Below are positions 1 through 8,744 of a DNA stretch of 31,889 nucleotides, piece after piece. The position numbers were made by a program, and so were the translations under genes. Numbering within the stretch: position 1 is the stretch's first letter; every line of letters begins with the position of its first letter. The stretch comes from Bacteroidota bacterium. Its GTDB lineage: Bacteria > Bacteroidota > Bacteroidia > Chitinophagales > Chitinophagaceae. The notes under the pieces were generated by a model. It was not told where the DNA came from, made no database searches, and was given only the letters and a program-made list of their open reading frames with translations. The stretch is taken from the NCBI GenBank assembly GCA_023423835.1, contig JAFAEW010000063.1, forward strand, positions 1-31,889, given 5' to 3'.

Positions 1-2442
1 GCCCACATCCCTCATGTAATTCAGCCATTGAAAACCGGATATCTGGTAAGGCCTCAAAATGCCTGCAAGGTGCAAAGGCGGATCAACTCGTTCTATTTCA
101 TGCTTGTATCTGAGCTTGTCATATTTCTCCTCCAGTTGCACCATCAACTCTTCCTCATCACGTTGCTGATAAAGATCTTCTATTACGCTGAAATGGTATT
201 TACTCAATCTCATTTCAGATGATCTTCCTTCTCCTACTTTAAAAAGCAAAGCGTATTTTTTCAGCCATTCTTCGGGCAAAATTCCAAGCGACCCATCGTT
301 CAACGACACAAACTGCTGTTTCCTGGCAATCGCTTTTTTTATTTCATCCACAGAAACTTTCTGATCTCCGAATTGCACATCAATCTTCGCATCAAACCAA
401 TCTGTATTGCTGCTGATAAAGATTTTTGTAGAAGGCCGGGAGGTGTTGAAACGGAAGTTTTTTAAAGCATCAAATCCATAAACCGGCACGTTCATTTCTC
501 TTACCGCATCCGAAAATAAAAAGAACCAGTTATTTTTCAGGACATCCGAACCCTTCAGAATGAGTGTATTTCCTCCTTCAGGCCTGATAAAATTACTATG
601 CAGTGAAGCAAACTTTTCGAGCCATTTCTGCTCAGCATCGAGGTTTCGATAGATTATCTGAAGCTTATTGAATCCCGGAACAATCACTTTTTCCCGGTCA
701 TTTTTCTGAACGTTATAACCCTGATAAGTAAACACCGGCTCAAATGAGAGATAGTCTCCTCTTTCTTTTAACTGAATCTTTACTTCAGGCATAACGTTTT
801 TTATCAGTTCCTTTTCAATGTTGTTGAAATGAACGTTATAGATCTTTGATAGCGGCAACACAAAGTCCTTCAACAGTTGCGGCCACTTTTCTGCGGGAAT
901 AAACATTTTGCCTTCCGGAAAAAACTTTTCTGCCACGAGCACGTCTTCGGGCTTTTCCCAGAGATAAAAAACATCATGAAATTTAAACAGAAATGCAGTG
1001 CCGATTTCGTTTTCGGATATATTGAAATTTCCCGGTGGAATTTTCACTTCACAAAGAATCTCACAACCATCATCGGTGGCATTCACGACAAATTCAGGAG
1101 TGATCTTCTTTTCGGAACAGTCCGAAAGCACCAAAGCCGAAGTCTGAAAACTTTTTTGTTTAGGGAGAAAAAAAACGCTGTTTGAATCAGCAAGATGGCT
1201 AAACAGCTTTTTATATTTCGGATAAAGGTATTCGCAGATCAGCATTCGCGTTTCTTCAGGAAGCTGATCATCATGTTGCTGAATAATGTTTTCCCAGATG
1301 CCGCTGAATGGAGAATTCCGGTTTAAATAGTGACTTACTTCCTGCGGCAATAACTTCCTCAACTGCTGCATCAGTAACTTATCGTCTTCCTCAAAAACCG
1401 AAGTATCAATGTATCTGGCAAGATCGAGTTTCTCGATCTTTCCGACAAAACGGCCGGAGTTGTGATCAACTTCACCGAAAACGCCATCAACCTGAATGAA
1501 AGGATATTGGTGAGGATTATAACTCAAAACGATTGCGAGCTTTTTGGCCGATTCAGACCGACGTTGAATTTCCGGCAATTCGTGATTTACCGCCACCGCG
1601 GGTTCGCATACAAAACTATTGGCCCTTGCCGGCGGCGCAACAGGCGTTGCCAGCCGTTTTATCGAAGCATCCAGGACTCTTAAAAAAGGCTTGCCTTCTT
1701 TGTAAGTAAATTCGAATTTGCCTTTCAGATCATCCTCGAGTGAATAGCCGTAAAGGGCAAGTAATTTATTTTTCTCCTTATTCAGGTTTCTGATGCTATC
1801 AAAATAGTCGGGGCCGGACTTCCTCAGTAACTGCAGAAATAAAATACATTTATGTACACATAACGGGTGAAGGCTCGTTTGCTGACAACTACAGCTGGTG
1901 TCGAAATTTCTTTCCTCATTTTTTTGAATGATCAGCCGGAAAACATCGCCTTCAAACAAAAGCTCAGCCACCACCTTTTCATCCTTTGCTTCTAAAATAT
2001 TCGCTGCATGGGAACGGAGAAAATCGTCAGCCATTTCAAAGTCGGAGGTGGACGACAGCGCCCTGATCATTTTGAGGTCGAGCTGCTTCATTCTAACAAC
2101 CGTATGCTGCTGGTTGAATGACCTTTCTGTATCGCCCAGGAGATTCTGGTCTGACATTTCCTGCAACCGGAACAATGCCGCCGCTTCGTGACGGCAAATT
2201 TCACCGAGATTATATGGACATCCACACCTCAGTGAAACCGTTTTTTCATCCTTGAACTTATTGATATAAACCTTATAGTAGGTAGAATAAGCGTCGTCCT
2301 TAACACGGAATGATACAGATCCGAGCACTTCATTCAGGTCAATAAGTTCTACACCCTTCATGGAAAAAATCTTCTTTCCACGCCGGATAACTTCATCCGT
2401 TCCGTTGTTATAAATGTATTTTACTAAATATGGTAAAGCCAA
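1..2442 (-). CDS. SNF2-family DNA helicase with two SWIM zinc fingers, N-terminal part (truncated by window edge)
   Basis: An open frame of 814 codons runs from a TTG at 2442 to base 1 without a stop, so the gene continues beyond the left edge. Two SWIM-type zinc-finger motifs (CxC...CxH) are visible: C73-x-C75...C83-x-H85 and C184-x-C186...C195-x-H197. The last visible residues, LRPYQISGFQWLNYMRDVG, match the segment just before motif I of SNF2/Rad54 ATPases, so the ATPase domain itself lies outside. The roughly 600 residues between resemble a SNF2-associated N-terminal region only in context; I recognise no further domain. In-frame TGA lies six codons above the TTG. The resulting start, (M)ALPYLVKYIY, is plausible, and the first ATG is at 2361. 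Family members are ATP-driven DNA translocases, and SWIM domains bind nucleic acid or protein. A -7 element lies upstream at 2513-2520. Confidence 0.88.
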   Translation of the reverse strand, partial: MALPYLVKYIYNNGTDEVIRRGKKIFSMKGVELIDLNEVLGSVSFRVKDDAYSTYYKVYINKFKDEKTVSLRCGCPYNLGEICRHEAAALFRLQEMSDQNLLGDTERSFNQQHTVVRMKQLDLKMIRALSSTSDFEMADDFLRSHAANILEAKDEKVVAELLFEGDVFRLIIQKNEERNFDTSCSCQQTSLHPLCVHKCILFLQLLRKSGPDYFDSIRNLNKEKNKLLALYGYSLEDDLKGKFEFTYKEGKPFLRVLDASIKRLATPVAPPARANSFVCEPAVAVNHELPEIQRRSESAKKLAIVLSYNPHQYPFIQVDGVFGEVDHNSGRFVGKIEKLDLARYIDTSVFEEDDKLLMQQLRKLLPQEVSHYLNRNSPFSGIWENIIQQHDDQLPEETRMLICEYLYPKYKKLFSHLADSNSVFFLPKQKSFQTSALVLSDCSEKKITPEFVVNATDDGCEILCEVKIPPGNFNISENEIGTAFLFKFHDVFYLWEKPEDVLVAEKFFPEGKMFIPAEKWPQLLKDFVLPLSKIYNVHFNNIEKELIKNVMPEVKIQLKERGDYLSFEPVFTYQGYNVQKNDREKVIVPGFNKLQIIYRNLDAEQKWLEKFASLHSNFIRPEGGNTLILKGSDVLKNNWFFLFSDAVREMNVPVYGFDALKNFRFNTSRPSTKIFISSNTDWFDAKIDVQFGDQKVSVDEIKKAIARKQQFVSLNDGSLGILPEEWLKKYALLFKVGEGRSSEMRLSKYHFSVIEDLYQQRDEEELMVQLEEKYDKLRYKHEIERVDPPLHLAGILRPYQISGFQWLNYMRDVG

Positions 2443-2512
2443 TTTTTTACTTATTTTTCAAAAGGTTTATTCAAAAATTTCCCGGCTCAGCCATTCTAAA
2501 AAGGCCAATTTG

Positions 2513-2520
2513 CAAAAGTA
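2513..2520 (-). promoter_or_regulatory. Bacteroidota -7 promoter element for the SNF2 helicase gene
   Basis: On the minus strand this reads TACTTTTG, an exact match to TAnnTTTG. It lies about 70 bases before the proposed TTG start. No convincing -33 TTTG partner is seen. Confidence 0.4.
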
Positions 2521-2631
2521 CAAAAATTAAAGAGTGGCATTAAAATAACAACGCCTTATCATCGGAAAGCTTTGTTAAAGAAATGGGGATTGAGGCGACG
2601 GCGAAGAAAAAAAAACAGAAAACGGCTGCTA

Positions 2632-3585
2632 TTAAAAAACCCTTTTAACCACATCAGATATCAATTTTGATTTTCCGAGTGTGTAGTAATGCAGCACAGG
2701 CACGCCGGCCTTTTTCAATTCCATACTTTGCTGGTATAACCATTCGGTGCCCACCTTCTCACAATCCTCATCCGATTTGCATTTCCAAATTTCAAGGGAA
2801 AGTTCTTTTGGAATATCAACGTGAAATATCCGGGGAAGAATAGATAATTGCCGCTTACTTCCGATCGGTTTTAATCCCGGAATAATGGGAATATTGATGC
2901 CGTATTCGCGACATCTTTTTACAAAATCAAAATACTTTTTATTGTCAAAAAACATCTGTGTCATGATGTATTGTGCTCCGGCATCCACCTTCTCCTTCAG
3001 CCGCTCCATATCGGTTTCAGGATTGGGCGCTTCAAAATGCTTTTCGGGATATCCTGCTACACCTATGCAAAAATTCGTTTGACCGCCGTTTCTGATGTCA
3101 TCATCGAGATAGATTCCGTGGTTGAGGTTAACCACCTGTTTGAGCAGGTCGATGGAGTAAGAATGGCCGTCGGCTTCGGGTTCAAAAAACGGATCATTTT
3201 TTCCCGCATCGCCTCTAATTACAAGCACATTATCGATCCCGAGAAAATTCAGATCAATCAAGGCATCTTCCGTTTCCCGGCGGGTAAAACCTCCGCAGAT
3301 GATATGCGGAACAGCATCAACATGATAGTAGTTCATAATTGCCGCGCAGATTCCCACCGTTCCGGGGCGCTTCCTGATTTCAATTTTTTCAAAGCTTCCA
3401 TCCGCCCTTTTTTTATAGGCCGTTTCACTTCGGTGGTAAGTAACATTTATCCAGGAAGGATTAAATGACATGAGAGGATCCAGATGGTCGTAGATAGAGG
3501 TGATGCTTTTGCCTTTCAGAGGTGGCAGGATCTCGAAGGACAACAACGTGGATTTCGCATCTTTTATGTGTTCAGAAATTTTCAT
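2632..3585 (-). CDS. metF: methylenetetrahydrofolate reductase
   Basis: This is a 317-residue protein of the MTHFR family, close to the usual bacterial length of about 300. It catalyses reduction of 5,10-methylene-THF to 5-methyl-THF with FAD, feeding methionine synthesis in the cytosol. Visible family blocks are SFEILPP near the N-terminus (E18 corresponds to the catalytic glutamate), VIRGD around 122-126 (flavin-site aspartate), CIGVAGYPEKH at 173-183, DAGAQYIMTQMFFD at 201-214 and PIIPGLKP at about 233-240. The ATG at 3585 is the natural N-terminal start for the family. The gene is divergent from lptB across 138 bases and stands alone. No methionine riboswitch-like structure is evident in front of it. 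Confidence 0.95.
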   Translation of the reverse strand: MKISEHIKDAKSTLLSFEILPPLKGKSITSIYDHLDPLMSFNPSWINVTYHRSETAYKKRADGSFEKIEIRKRPGTVGICAAIMNYYHVDAVPHIICGGFTRRETEDALIDLNFLGIDNVLVIRGDAGKNDPFFEPEADGHSYSIDLLKQVVNLNHGIYLDDDIRNGGQTNFCIGVAGYPEKHFEAPNPETDMERLKEKVDAGAQYIMTQMFFDNKKYFDFVKRCREYGINIPIIPGLKPIGSKRQLSILPRIFHVDIPKELSLEIWKCKSDEDCEKVGTEWLYQQSMELKKAGVPVLHYYTLGKSKLISDVVKRVF

Positions 3586-3699
3586 CTACCATCTGTTTTT
3601 TGATAAAATAACCGGCAAAATAACAGAAAAATAGCATCCGCCAACCTGAAAACTGTTGTTAAGATGGCAATGCACAACCACCGGATATACATCAACCCT

Positions 3700-3707
3700 T
3701 ATTTTTG
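3700..3707 (+). promoter_or_regulatory. Bacteroidota -7 promoter element for lptB
   Basis: The bases are TATTTTTG, an exact TAnnTTTG match, 16 bases before the TTG start codon of lptB. Transcription would begin about 10 bases before translation. No -33 match is clear. Confidence 0.5.
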
Positions 3708-3723
3708 TACAAACTGTTGAATA

Positions 3724-4530
3724 TTGAATCTCGTTATAAAAACAGAAAACCTGGTAAAAAGTTATCGCAACCGCACTGTTGTAAACCATGTTTCCATTGA
3801 GGTAAATCAAGGCGAAATTGTAGGATTACTTGGCCCCAACGGCGCCGGCAAAACGACAACCTTTTATATGGTGGTTGGATTGATAAAACCCGACGAAGGA
3901 GAGGTATTTTTGAATCAGGAGGAAATTACCGACCTGCCAATGTACAAGCGTGCCAAAATGGGGATCGGCTACCTTCCACAGGAGGCAAGTGTTTTCAGAA
4001 AATTGAGTGTGGAAGATAACATCATGGCGGTATTGCAAATGACAGATCTTAGGAAAGAGCAGCGGATTGAAAAAATGGAAATGCTGCTCGACGAGTTTAA
4101 TCTCAATAAAGTGCGAAAAAACAATGGCGACAGTCTGAGCGGCGGTGAAAGAAGAAGAACCGAGATTGCCCGGGCACTGGCTGTTGATCCGAAATTTATT
4201 TTACTTGACGAACCTTTTGCCGGAGTCGACCCGATAGCGGTGGAAGACATTCAGGCCAACGTGGCACGGTTGAAATACAAGAATATCGGCATTCTGATTA
4301 CAGATCATAACGTAAATGAAACACTGTCCATTTGTGACAGGGCATATCTCCTGATCGAAGGCAAAATCTTCAAACACGGCACGGCGGAGGAACTTGCCGC
4401 CGACGAGCAGGTGAGAAGACTTTACCTTGGAACCAACTTCGAATTGAAACGAAAAGACTGGATCATCGAAATGGGAAGACGGGATAAACAGTTTCTATCC
4501 GATGATAAGATTACCGGCAGTCTCGACTAA
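3724..4530 (+). CDS. lptB: LPS export ABC transporter ATP-binding protein LptB
   Basis: LptB is the cytoplasmic ATPase that powers LptFG extraction of lipopolysaccharide and its transfer toward LptC/A/D. This 268-residue protein has Walker A GPNGAGKT (37-44), signature LSGGERRR (138-145), Walker B FILLDEP (158-164) and H-loop H195. The phrases MVVGLIKPDEGEV and GIGYLPQEASVFRKL are characteristic of LptB rather than other ABC ATPases. It is about 27 residues longer than E. coli LptB (241), with a basic tail after the usual VRRLYLG end (about 237-268). The start is TTG at 3724, since no ATG precedes the conserved beta strand. The gene converges on the MBL-fold gene with a 19-base gap. No lptF, lptG, lptC or lptA gene is adjacent. 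Confidence 0.93.
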   Translation: MNLVIKTENLVKSYRNRTVVNHVSIEVNQGEIVGLLGPNGAGKTTTFYMVVGLIKPDEGEVFLNQEEITDLPMYKRAKMGIGYLPQEASVFRKLSVEDNIMAVLQMTDLRKEQRIEKMEMLLDEFNLNKVRKNNGDSLSGGERRRTEIARALAVDPKFILLDEPFAGVDPIAVEDIQANVARLKYKNIGILITDHNVNETLSICDRAYLLIEGKIFKHGTAEELAADEQVRRLYLGTNFELKRKDWIIEMGRRDKQFLSDDKITGSLD

Positions 4531-4549
4531 AAGGCGTACAAACGAGCAC

Positions 4550-5191
4550 TCAATCCTGCAAAAACGGATTGTGTTTCTTCTCGTTTCCAATGGTGGTTTC
4601 CTGTCCATGCCCGGGATAAACGCGGGTTTCCGGTGGAAGAACCAACAGCTTGTTTTTGATATTGTTAATTAATTGCGAATGATTGCCGCCCGGCAGATCG
4701 GTTCTTCCGATACTTCCGAAGAATAATACATCTCCGCCAATGATAAAATTTTGTGCACGGCAATAAAAACAGAGGTGCCCCGGAGAATGACCGGGCGCTT
4801 CAATGACTTCGAGCCGGTCTTCACCTAAAGTTATCACATCGCCTTCCTTCAGGTATTCCATTTTTCCCGAAAACTGCTTTATTCCCAATCCCCACATCAT
4901 TGCCGTTGCCGGGGCCCGCCCGAGAACGGCCGCTTCATCGGCATGCAACTGCAAAGGAAGATCAAAGGTTTCAGCCACCCATTTATTGCCAAAGACATGA
5001 TCAAGATGACAGTGAGTATTGATCAGCTTCACAGGCCGCAGTTTGTGTTGGGATATAAAATCAAACAAAGCCCTTTCTTCGGCCGGCGTATAGCACCCCG
5101 GATCTATAATAATTGCGTCCAGATTTTCGTTCCACAGAACGTATGTATTTTCCTGGACAGGATTAAATGTAAACATCTTAACTTGAAACAT
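4550..5191 (-). CDS. MBL-fold metallohydrolase, glyoxalase-II-like
   Basis: This is a 213-residue metallo-beta-lactamase-fold protein. The metal-binding motif HCHLDH is at 60-65, with further ligands H139 (in PGHSPGH), D154 (in GGDVLF) and H195 (in YPGHGQET). The segment GSIGRTDLPGG is typical of the small YcbL/glyoxalase-II-like branch, which hydrolyses thioesters such as hydroxyacylglutathione analogues, but the real substrate cannot be told from sequence. It has no signal peptide, so it should be cytosolic. The ATG at 5191 begins directly before the first beta strand, and the minus strand carries a near match to TAnnTTTG (TAAGATTG) about 20 bases upstream. It is divergent from the large barrel protein at 5252. 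Confidence 0.92.
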   Translation of the reverse strand: MFQVKMFTFNPVQENTYVLWNENLDAIIIDPGCYTPAEERALFDFISQHKLRPVKLINTHCHLDHVFGNKWVAETFDLPLQLHADEAAVLGRAPATAMMWGLGIKQFSGKMEYLKEGDVITLGEDRLEVIEAPGHSPGHLCFYCRAQNFIIGGDVLFFGSIGRTDLPGGNHSQLINNIKNKLLVLPPETRVYPGHGQETTIGNEKKHNPFLQD

Positions 5192-5251
5192 AACCTTATT
5201 TTTACAATCTTAAATTGAATTACGTTAATTTTAAATTCTTAATGAAAGGAT

Positions 5252-8200
5252 ATGCAATTTACCGGAAGAAAAGTATTTGGAATGTTTATTATGTCGGTTT
5301 TATTGCCTTGTTTTTTACATGCGCAGGTGAACAGTGTGGAATATGGAAAAAACCGCTTGCAATATGAAAAATTTCACTGGAAATTTTACCAAAGTAGAAA
5401 CTTCAATACCTATTTCAATGAGGGAGGACTGGCACTTGCAAAATATGTGACCGAGGTGGCAGAACAGGAACTGCCATCGGTGGAAGATGCAGTGGAATAC
5501 GCGCTGCAATTGCGGGCAAACATTGTACTTTATAACAATTATGATGATTTTAAACAAAGCAATATCGGTCTCGGCGTTGACTGGCAAAATAGCGGCGGCA
5601 CCACCAAACTCGTCAACAACAAGCTGATCATTTTTTTTGACGGAAATAAGAACAATTTAAAGCTGCAGATAAGACAAGGCCTGGCCAAGATTCTTACCGA
5701 TAACATTCTTTTTGGTGATGATATCGGCGAATTTGCAAGCAACCAGGCTTTACTCGATCTGCCCCAGTGGCTTACCGACGGATATATTCAATATATAGCG
5801 CAGCCCTGGAGTACAACAGACGATAACAATCTGAAAAATGCGATCCTAAGCGGCGATTATAATAATTTTTATGCGTTCGCATTTCACCAACCCAATCTCG
5901 CAGGCCATGCCTTCTGGTATTATATTGCTGAAAAATATAAACCTGAAAATGTAACCTATTTCTTATACCTCACGCGTTTGTACAAAAATCTGAATACCGC
6001 TTCTCAGAAAATTGCAAAGAAAAAATTCAAGGAGTTGCTGGAAGATTTTATGTTGTATGAACAGGACCGCTATGTAAAAGACATCAAACAAAGAAGAAAT
6101 GCTCCAAGAGGAAAATTAAGTGTGATTGAAGAACTGAAAAAGGGAACCGATTTTTACAATTTTGCTGCAAATCCAAATCCTAAAAATAATTCTTATGCGG
6201 TGGTGCAATACCACAAGGGTTTTTACAGCGTCAAATACGTAAATGATCTGTACGAACCGAAAACGATCCTAAGCTACGGTGTTCGTACCGTTCAAGGTGA
6301 CATAAATCCTAATTATCCGATCCTTGCATGGGATGGAAAAGGCTCTCGGCTATTGGTGATTTATTCAAAAGAAGCAAAGATTCAAATGTTTGTATACGAC
6401 GTAATCGCGGGCATCAAACGTTTTCAGCAGGAGATTACCGGCTTCTCTCAAATAATCGATGCCGGATACATGTTTGACGCCAATACCATTTTGCTCAGCG
6501 CCGTGAAGGATGGACAAACAGATCTTTTCACCTACAGAATCGATAACCAACGCGTGAAACAGATCACAAATGATAAATATGATGAACTTGATCCCACTCC
6601 GGTATCTTTTCCCGGAAGAACGGGAATTATTTTCGCATCAAACCGTCCCGGTGCAGAGCTACCAAAGCCAGATACCGCATTGCCCGGCAATTATCATTTC
6701 AACATATTTCTGGTAGATCTTTACAACAACAGTGATTTCAAACAGATTTCGCAGCTCACGAATGTGAAGTATGGAAATGCGCGTTATCCTGCTCAATACA
6801 ACACCAACCATTTTACTTTCGTGAGCGATGAAAACGGCATCAACAACCGGTGGGCCGGATTGTTCAGCACCGAAAGAGCAGGTCTCGATACCCTCTATTA
6901 CATTGGAGAGGAAGTTTTGAGAAACCCCGGTGATAAGGAAATGGATTCTACTTTAAAAGCCTGGCAAAAAGCAGAACCCGACAGTGTGAGTTATTACGCC
7001 ATCTATAAAGATTCTACGTACACCTTCCCAATCACCAACTACCAAAGCAGTTTACTCGAAAGCCATGTAGCAGGAAACAATGATCAGATAAGTGAAGTGA
7101 GAAGGGAAGGCGATCTGAAATTTCTGTACAAATTAAACGTTGACTCCATCGCCTTGAGGAAGAGAAATGTAAATGCGAGACCAACGGAATACATCAGAGA
7201 ATTAATTAAGCGTGACCGCCTCGCCGAAGGAAATGAAGTGTCGGTGCAGCAGCCGAATGCGCCGGCGCCATCTTCAAATGCCTTTCAGAATGAATTTGAA
7301 GACGAGGTGTCTGATACATCCCGCGCAATACAGCTATCAGAGAAAACGGTTATTGAACCTGCAACTTCCACGGTATCGGCCAATGCAAAACTCTATAATT
7401 ATAAACTGAAGTTCAATGCCGATTATGTTATGGCCGGCATTACAAATAATATTCTGATCAATCGCTATCAGCCTTATCAGGGTGGAGCGGGCCCGGTTCA
7501 GCTAAACAATGGAAACGACATCAACTTCAGCTTCAGGGCTGCAGTAAGCGATGTGATGGAAGATTATAAGTTTATAGCCGGTCTTCGTTTCGGGACAACA
7601 CTTTCAGATAAAGATGTTTTACTGTCGTTTCAAAACTACCGCAAACGCATTGACTGGGGCGTAACCTACTACAGGAGCAACATTCATAACTACTTTGGTT
7701 TCTTTGATATCCGAAGTCCGTTGAACGCCTTTGACAACAATGTGATTACGAATCTCTACCAGGCTAATTTTTCTTATCCATTCAGTGAGGTGAGGAGCGT
7801 TAGATTAACAGCAGGTGTGAGGAATGACCGCGGAATTGTAAAGCCGGTTGACTGGACCGGTTATCCCGATGAGAGCGTATTATCGATCAAAGATTCCAGT
7901 GTATCCACGCTGCTTACAAGGTTGGAATATGTGTATGACAATACAATTAATCCAACTCAGAATATCTGGTACGGATTGCGGTGGAAGGCCTATATCGATT
8001 ATAATGTTCCACTCAGCAAAACTTCAGCTTTAAAAGGGATGAATACCTATAACGTTGGTGTTGATGCCAGGCATTATCTGCAGATTTACCGCAATTTTAT
8101 CTGGGCGACAAGGGTTGCGGCGGACTTTTCTTTCGGCGATGCAAAACTCATCTACTACCTCGGAGGCGTAGATGGCTGGGTAGGTCCGAAATTCAACAAC

Positions 8201-8653
8201 GCGAATCCTCCGGCCAATGACCAAAGCTATGCGTATCAGTCGCTCAGTGTCAATATGAGAGGATTTATTCAGAATGCGGCAAATGGCAATAATGCGGTTG
8301 TGATCAATAGTGAATTGAGGTTGCCGGTGTTTACAACTTTTTTTGATAAGCCGATAAATAACGCCTTTCTGAGAAATTTTCAGCTCGTTCAGTTTTTTGA
8401 TTTCGGAACCGCCTGGAACGGTTCATACAACAAGATTGAGCGGCCTACCTATGTGTACGGACCTGTATCGGCGAATAATCCCATCATCATTAAACAGAAA
8501 GCAGGTGGTATCGGACCATTTGCTGGCGGATATGGTTTTGGAGCGAGAAGTACGCTGCTCGGTTACTTTATGAAGATTGATGCCGGTTGGCCGATGAACG
8601 GGATCTTTAAAGGAAAACCGATCTGGTATTTCGCATTAGGATTTGACTTCTAA
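5252..8653 (+). CDS. large secreted protein: degenerate peptidase-like domain, TolB-like beta-propeller, outer-membrane beta-barrel
   Basis: This is a 1133-residue protein. A Sec signal peptide (about 1-24, ending FLHA) is followed by a domain up to about residue 290. That domain resembles peptidase-MA-like gluzincins: LPQWLTDGYIQYI matches the third-ligand helix, but the HExxH helix position reads RQGLAKIL (near residue 140), so zinc binding is probably lost. Residues about 300-570 carry WD40-like/TolB propeller repeats (KQITNDKYDELDP, FASNRPG, FTFVSDENG). A charged linker (about 620-710) leads to a C-terminal barrel of roughly 400 residues ending in FALGFDF, a C-terminal aromatic as in BAM substrates. 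Bacteroidota homologues are often labelled 'translocation protein TolB', but this is not classical TolB, and no Pal or TolA gene is nearby. ATG 5252 has AAAGGA upstream. The function is unknown. Confidence 0.85.
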   Translation: MQFTGRKVFGMFIMSVLLPCFLHAQVNSVEYGKNRLQYEKFHWKFYQSRNFNTYFNEGGLALAKYVTEVAEQELPSVEDAVEYALQLRANIVLYNNYDDFKQSNIGLGVDWQNSGGTTKLVNNKLIIFFDGNKNNLKLQIRQGLAKILTDNILFGDDIGEFASNQALLDLPQWLTDGYIQYIAQPWSTTDDNNLKNAILSGDYNNFYAFAFHQPNLAGHAFWYYIAEKYKPENVTYFLYLTRLYKNLNTASQKIAKKKFKELLEDFMLYEQDRYVKDIKQRRNAPRGKLSVIEELKKGTDFYNFAANPNPKNNSYAVVQYHKGFYSVKYVNDLYEPKTILSYGVRTVQGDINPNYPILAWDGKGSRLLVIYSKEAKIQMFVYDVIAGIKRFQQEITGFSQIIDAGYMFDANTILLSAVKDGQTDLFTYRIDNQRVKQITNDKYDELDPTPVSFPGRTGIIFASNRPGAELPKPDTALPGNYHFNIFLVDLYNNSDFKQISQLTNVKYGNARYPAQYNTNHFTFVSDENGINNRWAGLFSTERAGLDTLYYIGEEVLRNPGDKEMDSTLKAWQKAEPDSVSYYAIYKDSTYTFPITNYQSSLLESHVAGNNDQISEVRREGDLKFLYKLNVDSIALRKRNVNARPTEYIRELIKRDRLAEGNEVSVQQPNAPAPSSNAFQNEFEDEVSDTSRAIQLSEKTVIEPATSTVSANAKLYNYKLKFNADYVMAGITNNILINRYQPYQGGAGPVQLNNGNDINFSFRAAVSDVMEDYKFIAGLRFGTTLSDKDVLLSFQNYRKRIDWGVTYYRSNIHNYFGFFDIRSPLNAFDNNVITNLYQANFSYPFSEVRSVRLTAGVRNDRGIVKPVDWTGYPDESVLSIKDSSVSTLLTRLEYVYDNTINPTQNIWYGLRWKAYIDYNVPLSKTSALKGMNTYNVGVDARHYLQIYRNFIWATRVAADFSFGDAKLIYYLGGVDGWVGPKFNNANPPANDQSYAYQSLSVNMRGFIQNAANGNNAVVINSELRLPVFTTFFDKPINNAFLRNFQLVQFFDFGTAWNGSYNKIERPTYVYGPVSANNPIIIKQKAGGIGPFAGGYGFGARSTLLGYFMKIDAGWPMNGIFKGKPIWYFALGFDF

Positions 8654-8672
8654 TTGTCATCAAAAGCAGTAT

Positions 8673-8705
8673 AAATGGAGAACATTGCGGTTCTCCATTT
8701 TTTTT
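8673..8705 (+). terminator. rho-independent terminator after the propeller/barrel gene
   Basis: A perfect 11-bp stem (AAATGGAGAAC / GTTCTCCATTT) with a 6-base loop is followed by a further T run to 8705. It starts 20 bases after the stop at 8653. The T run favours the plus strand. Confidence 0.93.
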
Positions 8706-8744
8706 CCCGAAGAAAAATTATGGGCAGGTGTAAGTGGGGTAATT

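Noticed and set aside
28..2191. Several short plus-strand frames in the first 2.2 kb
   Set aside because: They are all shadows of the helicase gene read on the minus strand.
2971..3468. 165-residue open frame on the plus strand
   Set aside because: It is antisense to metF, whose family motifs are unambiguous on the minus strand.
3586..3810. 74-residue minus-strand frame between metF and lptB
   Set aside because: It overlaps the lptB start and promoter, lacks any recognisable pattern and ends directly before metF.
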